From the NCBI GenBank assembly GCA_964057225.1, contig OZ059897.1, positions 11,284,001 to 11,348,000 on the forward strand: a DNA stretch of 64,000 bases. Reading direction: 5' to 3'. Every line of letters starts with the position of its first letter. The stretch's first letter is position 1. Positions 42,680 through 51,720 of this stretch are shown one piece after another. The translations under genes and the position numbers were made by a program. The stretch is from Auanema rhodensis (lineage: Eukaryota > Nematoda > Chromadorea > Rhabditida > Rhabditidae). A model generated the notes under the pieces. The model did no database searches and was not told the DNA's origin. It saw only the letters and a list, made by a program, of their open reading frames with translations.

Positions 42680-43860
42680 CAGATCTTTTGATTGAAAAAA
42701 AAAGAAGTTATGAAGCCTTCAATGCACCGTGCCAGTATCGTCCATCTTTTTGAACAAGGGCTCAAACCTATGGAGATTGTCAGAACTCTTTGTATACCAC
42801 GAAGCTTTGTTTATAGAGTTATCAAGGTATACAAAGATCAAGGAAACGTCGAACCAAGAAAAATACCCGGAAGACCCAGAAGTGTGAACACAGCACGAAC
42901 CCGGAATGCCATCCGAAGCAGAATAGCTCGAAATGATGGTGTAAGCTTAAACAAAGTTGCTTTTCAGATGAAAATATCCCGTTCAACAGTTCAGAAGATT
43001 GTAAAAAAAGAACTAGGCTTTCATTCTTACCTTATACTGAAAGGACACAGGCTCACGGAACAGATGAAAAAAAATCGGTATGAAAAAGCCGAAATTTTAC
43101 TTCAGAATCTCGAAGGGGCTCGCATCAACAACGTTTTGTGGACTGATGAAAAAATTTTTACTGTGGAACCCAAACTCAATCAACAAAATAGCCGTCAACT
43201 GCTCCACACTGGAGAACAGTACTCTGTCAAGAGAAGGATAGCAGAAAGAAGCCACTTCCCACAAAGCATAATGGTGTGGGGAGGAATAACAGCGACAGGG
43301 AAAACTCCACTTGTTTTTGTTGAAAAAGGTTGTAAAATTAATGCAAAATATTATCAGGAAAAAATTCTGAAAGAAGTAGTGTTACCGTGGACCCAACGAC
43401 AACATACTAACGGCAGTATAACACTCCAACAGGATTGGGCTCCAGCTCATGGTGCAAAAAGCACAATTGAGCTGTGCTCAAGGATTTTACCAGGATTCTG
43501 GGGAAAGGATATCTGGCCCAGCAACTCACCAGATCTCAAACCAATGGACATTTCTGTATGGAGTGTTTTAGAACAGAAACTCTCGGCTAAGTCTTCTCAA
43601 AATTTGACGACACTAAAACGTGATTTAAAAAAAGCATGGGACTCTTTGGACGAGGAATATCTGCGTGCCACGGTACTATCAGTACGCACAAGACTTGAAG
43701 CCTGTAGGAAAGCAAGAGGAGATCATATCGAACAATTTCTTCACAAATAGTTAGATAAATGAAAAATATATAGAACTAGTAAATTATTTTGGATTTGGTT
43801 GTTTTTTGTATTAATTATAACATTTTGAAAGTGTCTCAATACTTAAAGGCCACCCTGTAT
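42680..43860 (+). mobile_element. maT-like transposon, 5' terminus missing
   Basis: Contains the intact DD37D transposase. The 3' TIR (GTGTCTCAATACTTAAAGGC then CACCCTGTA) is at about 43830-43859. On the left, only ~30 bp separate the ATG from the mariner end at 42677 and no matching TIR is visible. Confidence 0.7.
42710..43750 (+). CDS. maT-like (DD37D) transposase, intact ORF
   Basis: A 346-residue transposase of the IS630-Tc1-mariner group. Start ATG at 42710 (MKPSMHRASIVHLFEQG); upstream codons lack an ATG. An N-terminal HTH domain (about residues 5-55) is followed by a second HTH. Catalytic Asp residues: WTDEKIF, LQQDWAPAHG and SPDLKPMD. There are 37 residues between the last two, the DD37D spacing of the maT family. 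No stops or frameshifts, unlike all neighbouring mariner genes. A 3' terminal sequence (TACAGGGTGGCC on the minus strand) ends near 43858; the matching 5' end is missing, apparently cut by the adjacent mariner. Confidence 0.87.
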   Translation: MKPSMHRASIVHLFEQGLKPMEIVRTLCIPRSFVYRVIKVYKDQGNVEPRKIPGRPRSVNTARTRNAIRSRIARNDGVSLNKVAFQMKISRSTVQKIVKKELGFHSYLILKGHRLTEQMKKNRYEKAEILLQNLEGARINNVLWTDEKIFTVEPKLNQQNSRQLLHTGEQYSVKRRIAERSHFPQSIMVWGGITATGKTPLVFVEKGCKINAKYYQEKILKEVVLPWTQRQHTNGSITLQQDWAPAHGAKSTIELCSRILPGFWGKDIWPSNSPDLKPMDISVWSVLEQKLSAKSSQNLTTLKRDLKKAWDSLDEEYLRATVLSVRTRLEACRKARGDHIEQFLHK

Positions 43861-43863
43861 ATA

Positions 43864-44538
43864 CAGTCATGTGCAATGAAAGTCGGACACCCCTATGTTA
43901 GAGGCCTCAGAAAACCCCTTCAAACTACAAAAAAAAAATTTTTTTAATTTCAAAAATTTTGTGAGTTCATATAGTTTATATTCAGTCAAAATATATGTTA
44001 ATATAACTAAAACTGATTTTAATATTATTTTCTAAATTATTAAGGAAAAATAGTGTTTTTTGACTATTTTGAATAATTCATCTTAATATAACAAAATTTA
44101 AGATTAGGAAGAAGTTAATTCATTAGAAGTATTTTTAAATGATTCTGAGCACAGAGCTCGATCAATAACTAAGTTTTTTCTATGGCATAGACAAGTAAGC
44201 TTCAGCATCTGAATCTTACTGAATATCTATGAAGAGAACTTTGTGAACGTATAACAAAAGTCTCCCGTTCAAAAGAAAAATAGACGTTTAGCGTACTTCT
44301 AACATTCTATCAAAAAATTATTTCTGAAATCTTGATGAAACTTCTGAAATTCAATAGAGAAGACTTCAAGCAGTTTATGAAAATTTCGGAGACTTCAGAA
44401 ATTACTTTTAAACATGATTTTTTCTGAATTCATTATCGTTTTTTAACACTCAAAATATCTTTTTTCTGAATTTTTGTAGTTTGTCTTCTCAGATATAAGG
44501 GTTTCTAGTGGGTGTCCGACTTTCATCGCACATGACTG
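43864..44538. mobile_element. MITE-like element with ~30-bp TIRs
   Basis: A 675-bp AT-rich, non-coding element. The left end CAGTCATGTGCAATGAAAGT matches the reverse complement of the right end with one mismatch, through GGACACCC. It is flanked by TA on both sides (43862-43863, 44539-44540), as for Tc1/mariner-type elements. No ORF of note. Confidence 0.8.
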
Positions 44539-44540
44539 TA

Positions 44541-44645
44541 TATATAATATATATATATATATCTTTCTTTCAACTAATTTTGTATAGTGAGATGAAATGT
44601 AAATATTATAAGATAAATGCTGTTCAAAAGAATGAAATATTATGT
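44541..44645. other. Remnant of an older Polinton intron (left of mariner)
   Basis: After a TA-rich run, 44560-44640 resembles polB intron 4 (for example AGTGAGATGAAATGTAAA and TGCTGTTCAAAAGAATG, compare 7100-7160). It is interrupted at the TA before CCGGAAAAAGTAATC. The continuation appears at about 60680 on the far side of the mariner. Confidence 0.65.
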
Positions 44646-44708
44646 ACCGGAAAAAGTAATCGATGTTTTTGAACCTTTGCATTAAACTACAAAATTAAAA
44701 AAAAAAGT

Positions 44709-45214
44709 TTATTCTACAAAATAGTCACCATTACACTTTATTGTTTTTTCCCAACGTTCTACAAGATTATTCATTCCACGTGAAAAAAAGTCTAGGGTTT
44801 TAAAGGCCAAAAATGTGTTGAGTTCATTTTTTGAGCTCGATTTCATTTGAAAAAGTTTTGTTACATAAAAAGTTAGAAAGAGAAAGAAACAAGTGATAGT
44901 CAGTGGGTGAAAGATCTGGGCTGTAAGGTGGGTGTGGTAAAAGACTCGATCCAACGCTTTTTATCTTGTTCCAAGTCTCAATTGCAATGTGAGGCCTTGC
45001 GTTGTCCTGAAGCAGTAGAACTCCTTTCCTGTTGACTAAAGCAGGGCAAAGTTTGATGAGTTTCTCATGAACTATGTCTATTTGAGCACAATATGCTGTT
45101 CTATCGATAGTTCTCCCTTTTCGCAAATAATCTACGTGAACAATTCCGTGTGTAGTCCACCATACAGTAATCAAAATTTTTTTTGCTGTTAGTGCCTTCT
45201 TAGCTATGGTTCCT
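44709..45214 (-). pseudogene. Mariner transposase C-terminal half (split by Polinton)
   Basis: Carries TVWWTTHGIV, LLLQDNARPH and YSPDLSPTDYHLF with DD34D spacing, then a frame change around 44830-44950 before the C-terminus (ending CNGDYFVE). Its upstream part lies at 59431-59912 on the other side of Polinton F. The 6-bp duplication GTTCCT flanks both halves. Confidence 0.85.
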
Positions 45215-46085
45215 AGTAGAGAGCCGTGCAAAATTTACTAACCACGCCCCCAAACAGCTGTCAAAAACATACTTTTGGGGGCGTCAACTGCTAAAAACAT
45301 ACTTTTGGGGCGCGTCAGCTGTCAAAAACATATTTTTGAGCGTCAGCTGTTAAAATCATATTTTGGGATCATGGTTCATGGATTCTCCTTTTTTAAATTT
45401 AAAAATCATGATTTAAAGCATGATTTTTTTTTTTAATTTTAAATTTGTTTTTTTCAAATGTATGTATATGTTTTTAATTATTTTTAAATATATTAAGTAA
45501 AAATAAAAATAATAAATTTTAAATATTTAAATTTTAAATATATAAATTTGTTTTTAAATTTTATTTATTTATTATATTTATTAATAATGTTTGTTTACTT
45601 ATTTTGATTATTTTTTATTGTATTGTGTTTGTACTATTTTATTTGTATTTTAAAGAACAATAAAATTTTTGCATGTATATCGTTTTGTTCACCGTACTTG
45701 TTATGGGTAATTCAATGGAACACATATCGAAAGTTAATTCGATAAGAACGATATAAAATACCAAAATTTAATGGAACACATATCGAAGGTTAATTCGATA
45801 AGAACGATATGAAATACCAAAATTTAATGGAACACATATCGAAGGTTAATTCGATAAGAACGACATTAAATTATTAATTTTTGAAATTGTGAATTGTTAT
45901 TAATTATATTTATTCTAACAAGTAAAGGTTTCAAATTATAATAAAGGATTAGTTTTAAACTTTATTTTACTAATATAACAATACAATAACTAACTAGAGC
46001 ACACATTGAAGGTAAATACAATAAGATTAACAAACAGTTGCGCTGACTTCAACGCCACGCATATCGATGGTTAATAAACACTAAT
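45215..46085. repeat. Left terminal inverted repeat of Polinton F
   Basis: About 0.87 kb, judged by similarity to the other TIRs; the inner edge is approximate. It contains four ~30-bp units with CAGCTG or CAACTG cores (about 45250-45365), an AT-rich middle, and three 56-bp units beginning 45717, 45773 and 45829 with ATCGAA and TTCGAT half-sites. No genes. Confidence 0.85.
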
Positions 46086-46686
46086 AACTGCACTGTGGGG
46101 GTTCAAATATAGTATAATCATTTTAACATTTCAAAAGTTTTAGTTTCGTAATATAATCATTAGTAAATATTCAAGAATGAAATATTTTTCACATATAAAA
46201 CGTTGGCACTCATATGTTTTGTGCTACAATATGGGTTTAAAGGTATACTATGAATAATATATGAGCTATTAAGCAAAGTTTAAAAAGCGTAAATGTTTTA
46301 CAGAGATGGCTGTTGTTTATGGCACAAACGGTAAACAATAATGTTTAAAGAGATGTAAAAACTAATTAATATGCAGATTGTTTACAGGTTCAGAGTGCGC
46401 GAACTGCTGGCAACTGTCGATGAGATGAGCATATCTGCATAAATATGCTGTAAAATCTAATTAATAAAAGAATTTCATCAGCAAACTTGATTGTAACACA
46501 ATGGGTTGTACTTTACAAAAATCTTTGTATAAAAGGTTGGCAATTTTGCTACATTTACATTTCAGCTCTGCCAACTATCCGAGGATCCGACGTTTCACCA
46601 TCTTCTGCTACTCTTCGTCAATCGCCATAGACTGCTCCTCTCTGCAAGTTTGCCTTATATTTTAGAAAGTTGGATCTTTAGCGGAA
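46086..46686. other. Non-coding region upstream of the D-box gene
   Basis: AT-rich, with stops in all frames until the promoter of the next gene. It contains the TATA box at 46528-46536 and a ~150-nt 5' untranslated region. I see no other feature. Confidence 0.5.
46528..46536 (+). promoter_or_regulatory. TATA box of the D-box/zinc-ribbon gene
   Basis: TATAAAAGG, a canonical RNA polymerase II TATA box, 150 bp upstream of the ATG at 46687. The sequence between is less AT-rich than its surroundings, as for a 5' UTR. Confidence 0.6.
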
Positions 46687-47406
46687 ATGAAGCGTGCTGT
46701 ACTTGCTGATGTGACAAATGTTGTGCGCAAATCGCCTGAACCTGAAATACCACGACCACCCACACCAGCTCCAAATTTTACAAGTTTTGGTATGAACCAT
46801 AACTTGTATTTTTTAAATCTTTAATTTAGATTCACCAATAAAGCAGATGGAGATTCTGAGAGAGAGCACTCCACCAAGGAGTGTATTAATGAGACCAATT
46901 TGTCTCTGCAAAACTTGTAGGGAATCATTGCAGGTTATAGACGAGTATCACTGTTTCAGCCTCTGTATAAAGTGTAGAGGAAGGAATGATGCGTTGGGTC
47001 TTTTGAAGGAATTTTGTCACTATAAGCCCGAAAATTTCTCTATTAATGTAAGCTTGCATATTTATTTATTTTCAATTTTATCATTTTTTCGATGCGCTCT
47101 TATAACACCATGCCGTGCAAACAATTGTTGAACAATATGGGCTATATTGTTATATATGCAGATGAGGCTACTGTAAAGACTTTTGGTTATAAACAGAATG
47201 TATTCTACTTTAAAATAAGTCCAGAAGCACTCAACCTGAACATGTTTATCCGCTTTGATCCTTCATTTTGACTACAACAAGCACAAATAGTACAATTGGC
47301 GTTTTATTCTTGTTTTGTTATGTGGTATTTTTATATTCTCAGCCGTAACATTTTTTTCCAGCCCTTGCGAATATCCATCAATGGCTCAACAATTGAGGAC
47401 GAATGA
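46687..47406 (+). CDS. Small protein with destruction box and C-rich zinc ribbon (spliced)
   Basis: Predicted exons: 46687-46789 or so (donor GGTATG), about 46830-47048 (acceptor TTTAG before ATTCACC; donor GTAAGC), and 47362-47406 (acceptor TTTTTTTCCAG). The product, about 120 residues, starts MKRAVLADVTN, which holds RAVLADVTN, an RxxLxxxxN destruction box of the mitotic-cyclin type. It is followed by a Pro-rich linker, SPIKQ, a CDK-like STPPRS, and a zinc ribbon CLCKTC…CFSLCIKC. It lies between the left TIR and integrase, and occurs once in this window. An effect on the anaphase-promoting complex is inference. The first two exons are well supported by coding sense; the third is less certain. 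Confidence 0.6.
47092..47271 (+). CDS. Small ORF, 59 residues, unknown
   Basis: ATG at 47092, TGA at 47269-47271, within the proposed last intron of the D-box gene. Its sequence looks protein-like, with a mixed hydrophobic/charged core (GYIVIYADEATVKTFGY and VFYFKISPEALNLNMF). No AG acceptor is close upstream, so it could be a separate gene or an alternative exon with an unusual site. I do not recognise it. Confidence 0.35.
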   Translation: MRSYNTMPCKQLLNNMGYIVIYADEATVKTFGYKQNVFYFKISPEALNLNMFIRFDPSF

Positions 47407-47408
47407 TC

Positions 47409-47563
47409 AACCAACTGGTAAGAATTTGAAAATTTGAATAGTCTACATTTTTTTTTTGCATGTTGAATTGTTGTTTGTATTTTGCTGGTTTTTTATTGTT
47501 ACATTATACGATATATCAAATAAATCATTTATTATAATTACAATTGTTTATAACATTGAAAAG
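47409..47563. terminator. Convergent 3' spacer with AATAAA on both strands
   Basis: Between the plus-strand D-box gene and the minus-strand integrase. AATAAA on plus at about 47519-47524 and TTTATT (minus-strand AATAAA) at about 47528-47533 lie back to back. A GTAAG after ACCAACTG near 47418 could be an unused donor. Confidence 0.45.
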
Positions 47564-48682
47564 TTATACATTTAAATTTTCTGCATCTATCCATTCATTA
47601 AAGTTGTCGGGATATCCACTCCATTTTACAAATACTTGACGTTTACCGCTTCGAGTACGCTCTTTTAAAACTTTTTCTATATAGTACTGGTTGCTTTTAT
47701 TAGTAGCCAAGACAAGTTCAGGTTCGTAAAATATTCCCTTTATACGTTCACCATTATAATCTACAAGTTTATACACGGTTGGGTTTCCGGTTACAACCAC
47801 ATCAATTGTGAATAGCTCCATTGTATATCCAGACTCGTAGCTTTTTTCAAAAGTACGCCTATTTTTGCTTATGCGAACAGTATCACCAATTTTAAAGCGG
47901 CTTTTAACAGCTGGTGCATATTCTTCAATGAATATATTTGCTTTAACATCAATGGGCCGCATTTTTATGGAGCGGTTATAAGATTTGTTTATTCCTTCAA
48001 CCAAATCATCTAGGATATCAATCCAACGATGATTATTCTTGTAATAGAGATATTTCATCATGCGTGTTTTTAAAGTTCTATTTGCTCGCTCCACCATTGC
48101 AGCCTTTTGTGGTGAACTTGTAGATCCGTGCAGTATGGCAAACTTTTTGAATAGTTTTTCGCAATGACTATTATAAAACTCTGTGCCATTATCAGTAATC
48201 AACTGAATTGGTATAAAATTCTTGAATAAATTTTCAAATGCACTAGCAACCTCTATACCACCTTTAGTTTTCAAAGGCCTAACATATAACATGCGTGTAT
48301 AAACATCAATCATGGTCAACATGTAAGCATAGCCGTCGTTTAATTTTTTATATTTTTGCATATCAACCAAATCTGCTTGCACTGTTAGAAATCGACCACA
48401 TCCTCTAGTCTTTCTAGTCTGCATACGCATTCTGGTTGGTTTATGCCGTGTAAAAGTTTCAGAATCCTGCAAAAAATCATCGACTTGTACCTTTGAAATG
48501 CCATGTTTTCGTGCTTGCGATAATAAATTCTTGGCTGATGTATATGAAGCTGGATGTTTTATATCGTAATAAATGCTCGCCAAAATATCATTTCCATAAT
48601 CGAATGTAGAACCTTTTACGACCTTGGGAATTCTGTGAGTCTCCTTCTTGTGGTGTGTAATATGATTCGGCGGCAGTATCAA
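47564..48682 (-). CDS. Polinton retrovirus-like integrase with chromodomain
   Basis: Inserts the linear element into target DNA with 6-bp duplications. The N-terminal zinc-like region (IYYDIKHPASY…LLSQARKHGI) precedes the rve catalytic core: Asp in VQADLVDM, Asp in LITDNGTEFYN and Glu in AAMVERANRTLK. The C-terminus has an SH3-like segment and a chromodomain (YYIEKVLKERTRSGKRQVF, then WSGYPDNFNEW). There is no ATG between the frame opening (48682) and the catalytic domain, and the frame overlaps the upstream ORF by 95 nt in +1. Expression probably needs a frameshift, a splice, or a repaired base upstream. Otherwise the core is intact. Confidence 0.9.
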   Translation of the reverse strand: MILPPNHITHHKKETHRIPKVVKGSTFDYGNDILASIYYDIKHPASYTSAKNLLSQARKHGISKVQVDDFLQDSETFTRHKPTRMRMQTRKTRGCGRFLTVQADLVDMQKYKKLNDGYAYMLTMIDVYTRMLYVRPLKTKGGIEVASAFENLFKNFIPIQLITDNGTEFYNSHCEKLFKKFAILHGSTSSPQKAAMVERANRTLKTRMMKYLYYKNNHRWIDILDDLVEGINKSYNRSIKMRPIDVKANIFIEEYAPAVKSRFKIGDTVRISKNRRTFEKSYESGYTMELFTIDVVVTGNPTVYKLVDYNGERIKGIFYEPELVLATNKSNQYYIEKVLKERTRSGKRQVFVKWSGYPDNFNEWIDAENLNV

Positions 48683-49304
48683 AAGTCTTTGACCTTTTAC
48701 TTTTGAGTGTACGAACCGGTGATGGTGAATATCGAATAACAGCTTTACGATGACGAGGCGTTCTAGGTAATATAGTAGAGTCCAAGTCTGTAACAGCCGG
48801 TTCAGCTCTAGTTACAACGTCAACTGAATCATTGTCAGGCGACTCTCTTCTAGTTTGTTTCTTGTTAGAACTAGATACGCCTTTACTGGCTAAAAACTTT
48901 GACAAGACTGAAAATCCATTGGGCTCCGTTTTTGTTTTATCCAATACAAAATCTAAAATTTTTGTAATATTGGTGTTTGGTACAGCCTCATTATTAATCA
49001 CAAGTTGGTTATTCTTGTTTGTGCGCACCTCTGGAAATTTCTCCCACAAATTGTTATACTTTCTTGGCAACTTGTATTCTGGCAATAGAGGTGGATCAGC
49101 ATTTTCCACTTGTACTGATATGGGCGCATCTATACTTTCTCTGTAGTTTTTGAGACGAGCAATCAAGTCTTCGTATAGTTCAGCCTTTTTATAGTCGGGT
49201 ATAGCTTTATTTTCTCGTAAAAGCTTGAGCTCTGCATCAAACTTGTCTATATTAATTGTTTCCTCGTCGACAGGAATTAGTCGATATTTATGGTTGAGCT
49301 TCAT
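48588..49304 (-). CDS. Hypothetical protein upstream of integrase (238 residues)
   Basis: ATG at 49304 overlaps the stop of the preceding small gene (ATGA). The N-terminal half is helical and charged (MKLNHKYRLIPVDEETI, DAELKLLRENKAIPDYKK). The C-terminal half is Ser/Pro/Arg-rich and disordered (RTPRHRKAVIRYSPSPVRTL), as in DNA-binding core proteins. The frame overlaps integrase by 95 nt and they may once have been one reading frame, joined near the CGTAAAAGG run at about 48608. Similar small proteins occur beside integrase in polintons, but I cannot assign a family. Confidence 0.55.
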   Translation of the reverse strand: MKLNHKYRLIPVDEETINIDKFDAELKLLRENKAIPDYKKAELYEDLIARLKNYRESIDAPISVQVENADPPLLPEYKLPRKYNNLWEKFPEVRTNKNNQLVINNEAVPNTNITKILDFVLDKTKTEPNGFSVLSKFLASKGVSSSNKKQTRRESPDNDSVDVVTRAEPAVTDLDSTILPRTPRHRKAVIRYSPSPVRTLKSKRSKTFDTAAESYYTPQEGDSQNSQGRKRFYIRLWK

Positions 49305-49609
49305 GATTTAAAACCAAAATAGGCAATACCACATGTAACTATTGTTTTCAATTGTTTGTGTGAAAGCGTTGCCAATAATGATTTAGCCTTTTCTGGTGTG
49401 CGTATCAAAGCTATTTGACGTAATAATGAAGATATGGGCAAGAGGGTTTTATATTCCTTGTTAGTTAAAAGAAAATTATTATTTTTCACAATATTAAATA
49501 CAATTTCAACAATAATTTCAATTTGTGCAAAAGAAAATGAGGGAACAGAACAAGGAGTTTTGGCGCAAGAAGACAAAAAGTTGAAATTTAACAAAATACG
49601 ACCACTCAT
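49301..49609 (-). CDS. Hypothetical small protein (102 residues)
   Basis: ATG at 49609, stop overlapping the next ATG (49301-49304). It is predicted mainly helical (FAQIEIIVEIVFNIVKNNNF; KAKSLLATLSHKQLKTIVTC). It sits 13 bp downstream of the ATPase stop, so ATPase, this gene, the 238-residue gene and integrase form a tight minus-strand cluster. No recognised domain. Confidence 0.55.
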   Translation of the reverse strand: MSGRILLNFNFLSSCAKTPCSVPSFSFAQIEIIVEIVFNIVKNNNFLLTNKEYKTLLPISSLLRQIALIRTPEKAKSLLATLSHKQLKTIVTCGIAYFGFKS

Positions 49610-49621
49610 TGAACAAGCACT

Positions 49622-50269
49622 TTAAACACTAAACACATTTCTGGCAACATAAACAATAGGGTTCTCCGCTGTTATATAAGATAGTATATGCTGCTTCTCA
49701 CTTGTTAAAGGATGATTGTCAATCAGTAAATGACTATAGGGAGTAGACATTGCATCATCATACGCCTCTAGAGCATTTTTGAAACGTGGCCCAAATAATT
49801 GCTGCAGACAATTACGTATTTGTAATATATCTGAATGACTTTTCATCAGTATTATATATGTACTATTGACCCGACTGGTCCTGTCCAGTTGAAATGCCGC
49901 TTGCACAAGATTAAACACTGCCAAGTTCCAGTGATGAGCCCATACTGTAAAAATATTGTTGAATAATTTCTTTGCTGCTTTATTCGATGAAAAAAAGTTC
50001 ATCAAATCATCCAGCACTAGTATAGTATTTACTCCCTTTTGTTCTTTTATCAAATCAGGATCAGGCGGCCCTTGAATAATTATTAAACGCTCATCATTTA
50101 TTGGTACACCTGACGATGACCCACATTGAGTGAACCAGAATATTCTATCAATGGGGACGTTGAAAAACTTTTCAGTATTTTCACATATGTGCTTTATGAG
50201 GGTTGTTTTACCGCATTGGGTAGCACCTATTACTGTTGTCTGACTGGGTAGTTTGAAGCTGAAAACCAT
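49622..50269 (-). CDS. FtsK/HerA-type genome packaging ATPase
   Basis: Pumps DNA into the capsid in polinton-like viruses. Preferred start is the ATG at 50269 (MVFSFKLPSQTTVIG), although the frame has another ATG at 50302. Walker A GATQCGKTTLI is near residues 15-25; Walker B is TILVLDDLMNF. A sensor-like region follows (AVFNLVQAAFQLDRTSRVN), typical of A32-like ATPases of this group, and the length of 215 residues fits the family. It is divergent from the penton-like gene with about 80 bp between starts. The frame is intact. Confidence 0.9.
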   Translation of the reverse strand: MVFSFKLPSQTTVIGATQCGKTTLIKHICENTEKFFNVPIDRIFWFTQCGSSSGVPINDERLIIIQGPPDPDLIKEQKGVNTILVLDDLMNFFSSNKAAKKLFNNIFTVWAHHWNLAVFNLVQAAFQLDRTSRVNSTYIILMKSHSDILQIRNCLQQLFGPRFKNALEAYDDAMSTPYSHLLIDNHPLTSEKQHILSYITAENPIVYVARNVFSV

Positions 50270-50348
50270 AATCAACCACTCGTAAATGTACCTAAAATGC
50301 AAATGATTTCATTTGCAGTAGTGTACACGTATCAAGTGGTGGTTTGTC

Positions 50349-51209
50349 ATGGATGATTTTTACATTACTCTTCCATCATCAGTTGACTCTGAAAAAAGTA
50401 ATACATCATCAGTGTTTCTTACCAGATTACCTGAAACACTAAGGATACTCAATAATAGGTATTGCATTGGGCTGACAGACATCATTTTTCCTTGTTCAAT
50501 GTTCAAAAAGATTTATCTTATACACTACGTTTTTCCAATAGAAAGTTTATTCTGCACTTGCCTAAAGGCAACTATGCAAATGGTGATGAAATAATACGCG
50601 GAATCAATGCTGGAAGGGAATCATTTATCGCCAACAATACAAAGCCTCTTGGAGCTGAGGAAGAAGCACGTATAAAAAGTTTAATAGATAAAGATGAAGA
50701 TGTAAAAAAATGGTATAATAATCGCCAGGCTGAGGCTAAGCTAGTGGAGGAAATGCTCGCAGATGCCACATTTCAGTTTAACAAAACATTGCAGCGCATA
50801 GAGTTTGTAACAAGCAAGCGACTATTAATGAATGCAACGCTTGGTGATGATTTTGCATATTTTCTTGGTTTTGAAAATAAAAACATGAACGATACAATAA
50901 TAGCCAGGCGTCCCATTGATTTTTCAAATAACATTAATACAATGTATATATATTGTGATATTGTAGAATATTGTAGAATATTCCATTCTTGGTAATGTGA
51001 AAGCTAATTTACTTGCATGTTTACCTGTACCACTTCCTACTGAATTTGGTAAAATGATTGCCAAAACATTTAATCCTATTCGTTATGTACCAATCACTAG
51101 ACAAACACTCGATACCATACGTATTGAAATTTTAGATGAATTTGGTCGTCCTATGCAATTTAATTATGGTTCTACAGTTGTTACATTGCATGTTAAAAAT
51201 ATGAAATAA
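50349..51209 (+). pseudogene. Penton-like minor capsid protein, two frame breaks
   Basis: N-terminal part MDDFYITLPSSVDSEKSN… is in frame from 50349 to about 50515. The frame changes near the CAAAAAG run (about 50508) into the frame that ends at 50995, then changes again to the one from 50997 to 51209. The C-terminal region (MYIYCDIVEYC; YVPITRQTLDTIRIEILDEF; GSTVVTLHVKN) matches the conserved end of polinton/adintovirus penton-like proteins. The second break coincides with a 10-bp tandem duplication (ATTGTAGAAT twice, about 50959-50978). A charged insertion (EEEARIKSLIDKDEDVKK) lies mid-protein. Present only in copy F in this window. Confidence 0.75.
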
Positions 51210-51214
51210 ACGTT

Positions 51215-51679
51215 TTATTCAACAGTTATACAATACCACATTTTTATTTTCGAAGGTTTAAAAGATAGTTTAGAACAGTTTTGTTTGTCGCTCGGCTCGT
51301 GTTGTGAATGTTCTCCGTCACTATTGCTGCGGCATCTTTTTGATTGGGTTGAATGTACAAACTCCTCAGCTTTTTCAAAGGGTTTGCTGATATCATTTCC
51401 ATCACCATCTTCACCATTCGTTCCATTATTATTATGAATACGCCGAATATGACGCTCACAATTGAATCTTGTTCCAAAAGTTGCACTACAATGAGGGCAC
51501 AAACGTCTACGAACACCATCCAAATGTCCATATTTTTGAATAAAGTCAGCATTGCTGATATGATTGTTACATACGGGTTGAATCCCTGCATGCCTTTTCA
51601 AAACGTGATCACTAAAATGCTTGGTTGAAGAAAATATTTCCTTGCATGTACCACAATATTTGTTACATAAAAGTTCCAT
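51215..51679 (-). CDS. C2H2 zinc-finger protein of Polinton F
   Basis: ATG at 51679 (MELLCNKYCG); 154 residues. Finger 1 CGTCKEIFSSTKHFSDHVLK…H and finger 2 CPHCSATFGTRFNCERHIRR…H are separated by about 30 residues. The tail is acidic then Ser/Lys-rich (DGDGNDISKPFEK). It is complete here and truncated in copy E. It ends 5 bp from the convergent penton-like stop, with poly(A) signals of both genes overlapping. A transcription or replication regulator is plausible, but not shown by the sequence. Confidence 0.75.
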   Translation of the reverse strand: MELLCNKYCGTCKEIFSSTKHFSDHVLKRHAGIQPVCNNHISNADFIQKYGHLDGVRRRLCPHCSATFGTRFNCERHIRRIHNNNGTNGEDGDGNDISKPFEKAEEFVHSTQSKRCRSNSDGEHSQHEPSDKQNCSKLSFKPSKIKMWYCITVE

Positions 51680-51720
51680 TAGAGGAAAATGAAAAACGAC
51701 CACACGCAATCAACCCACTT

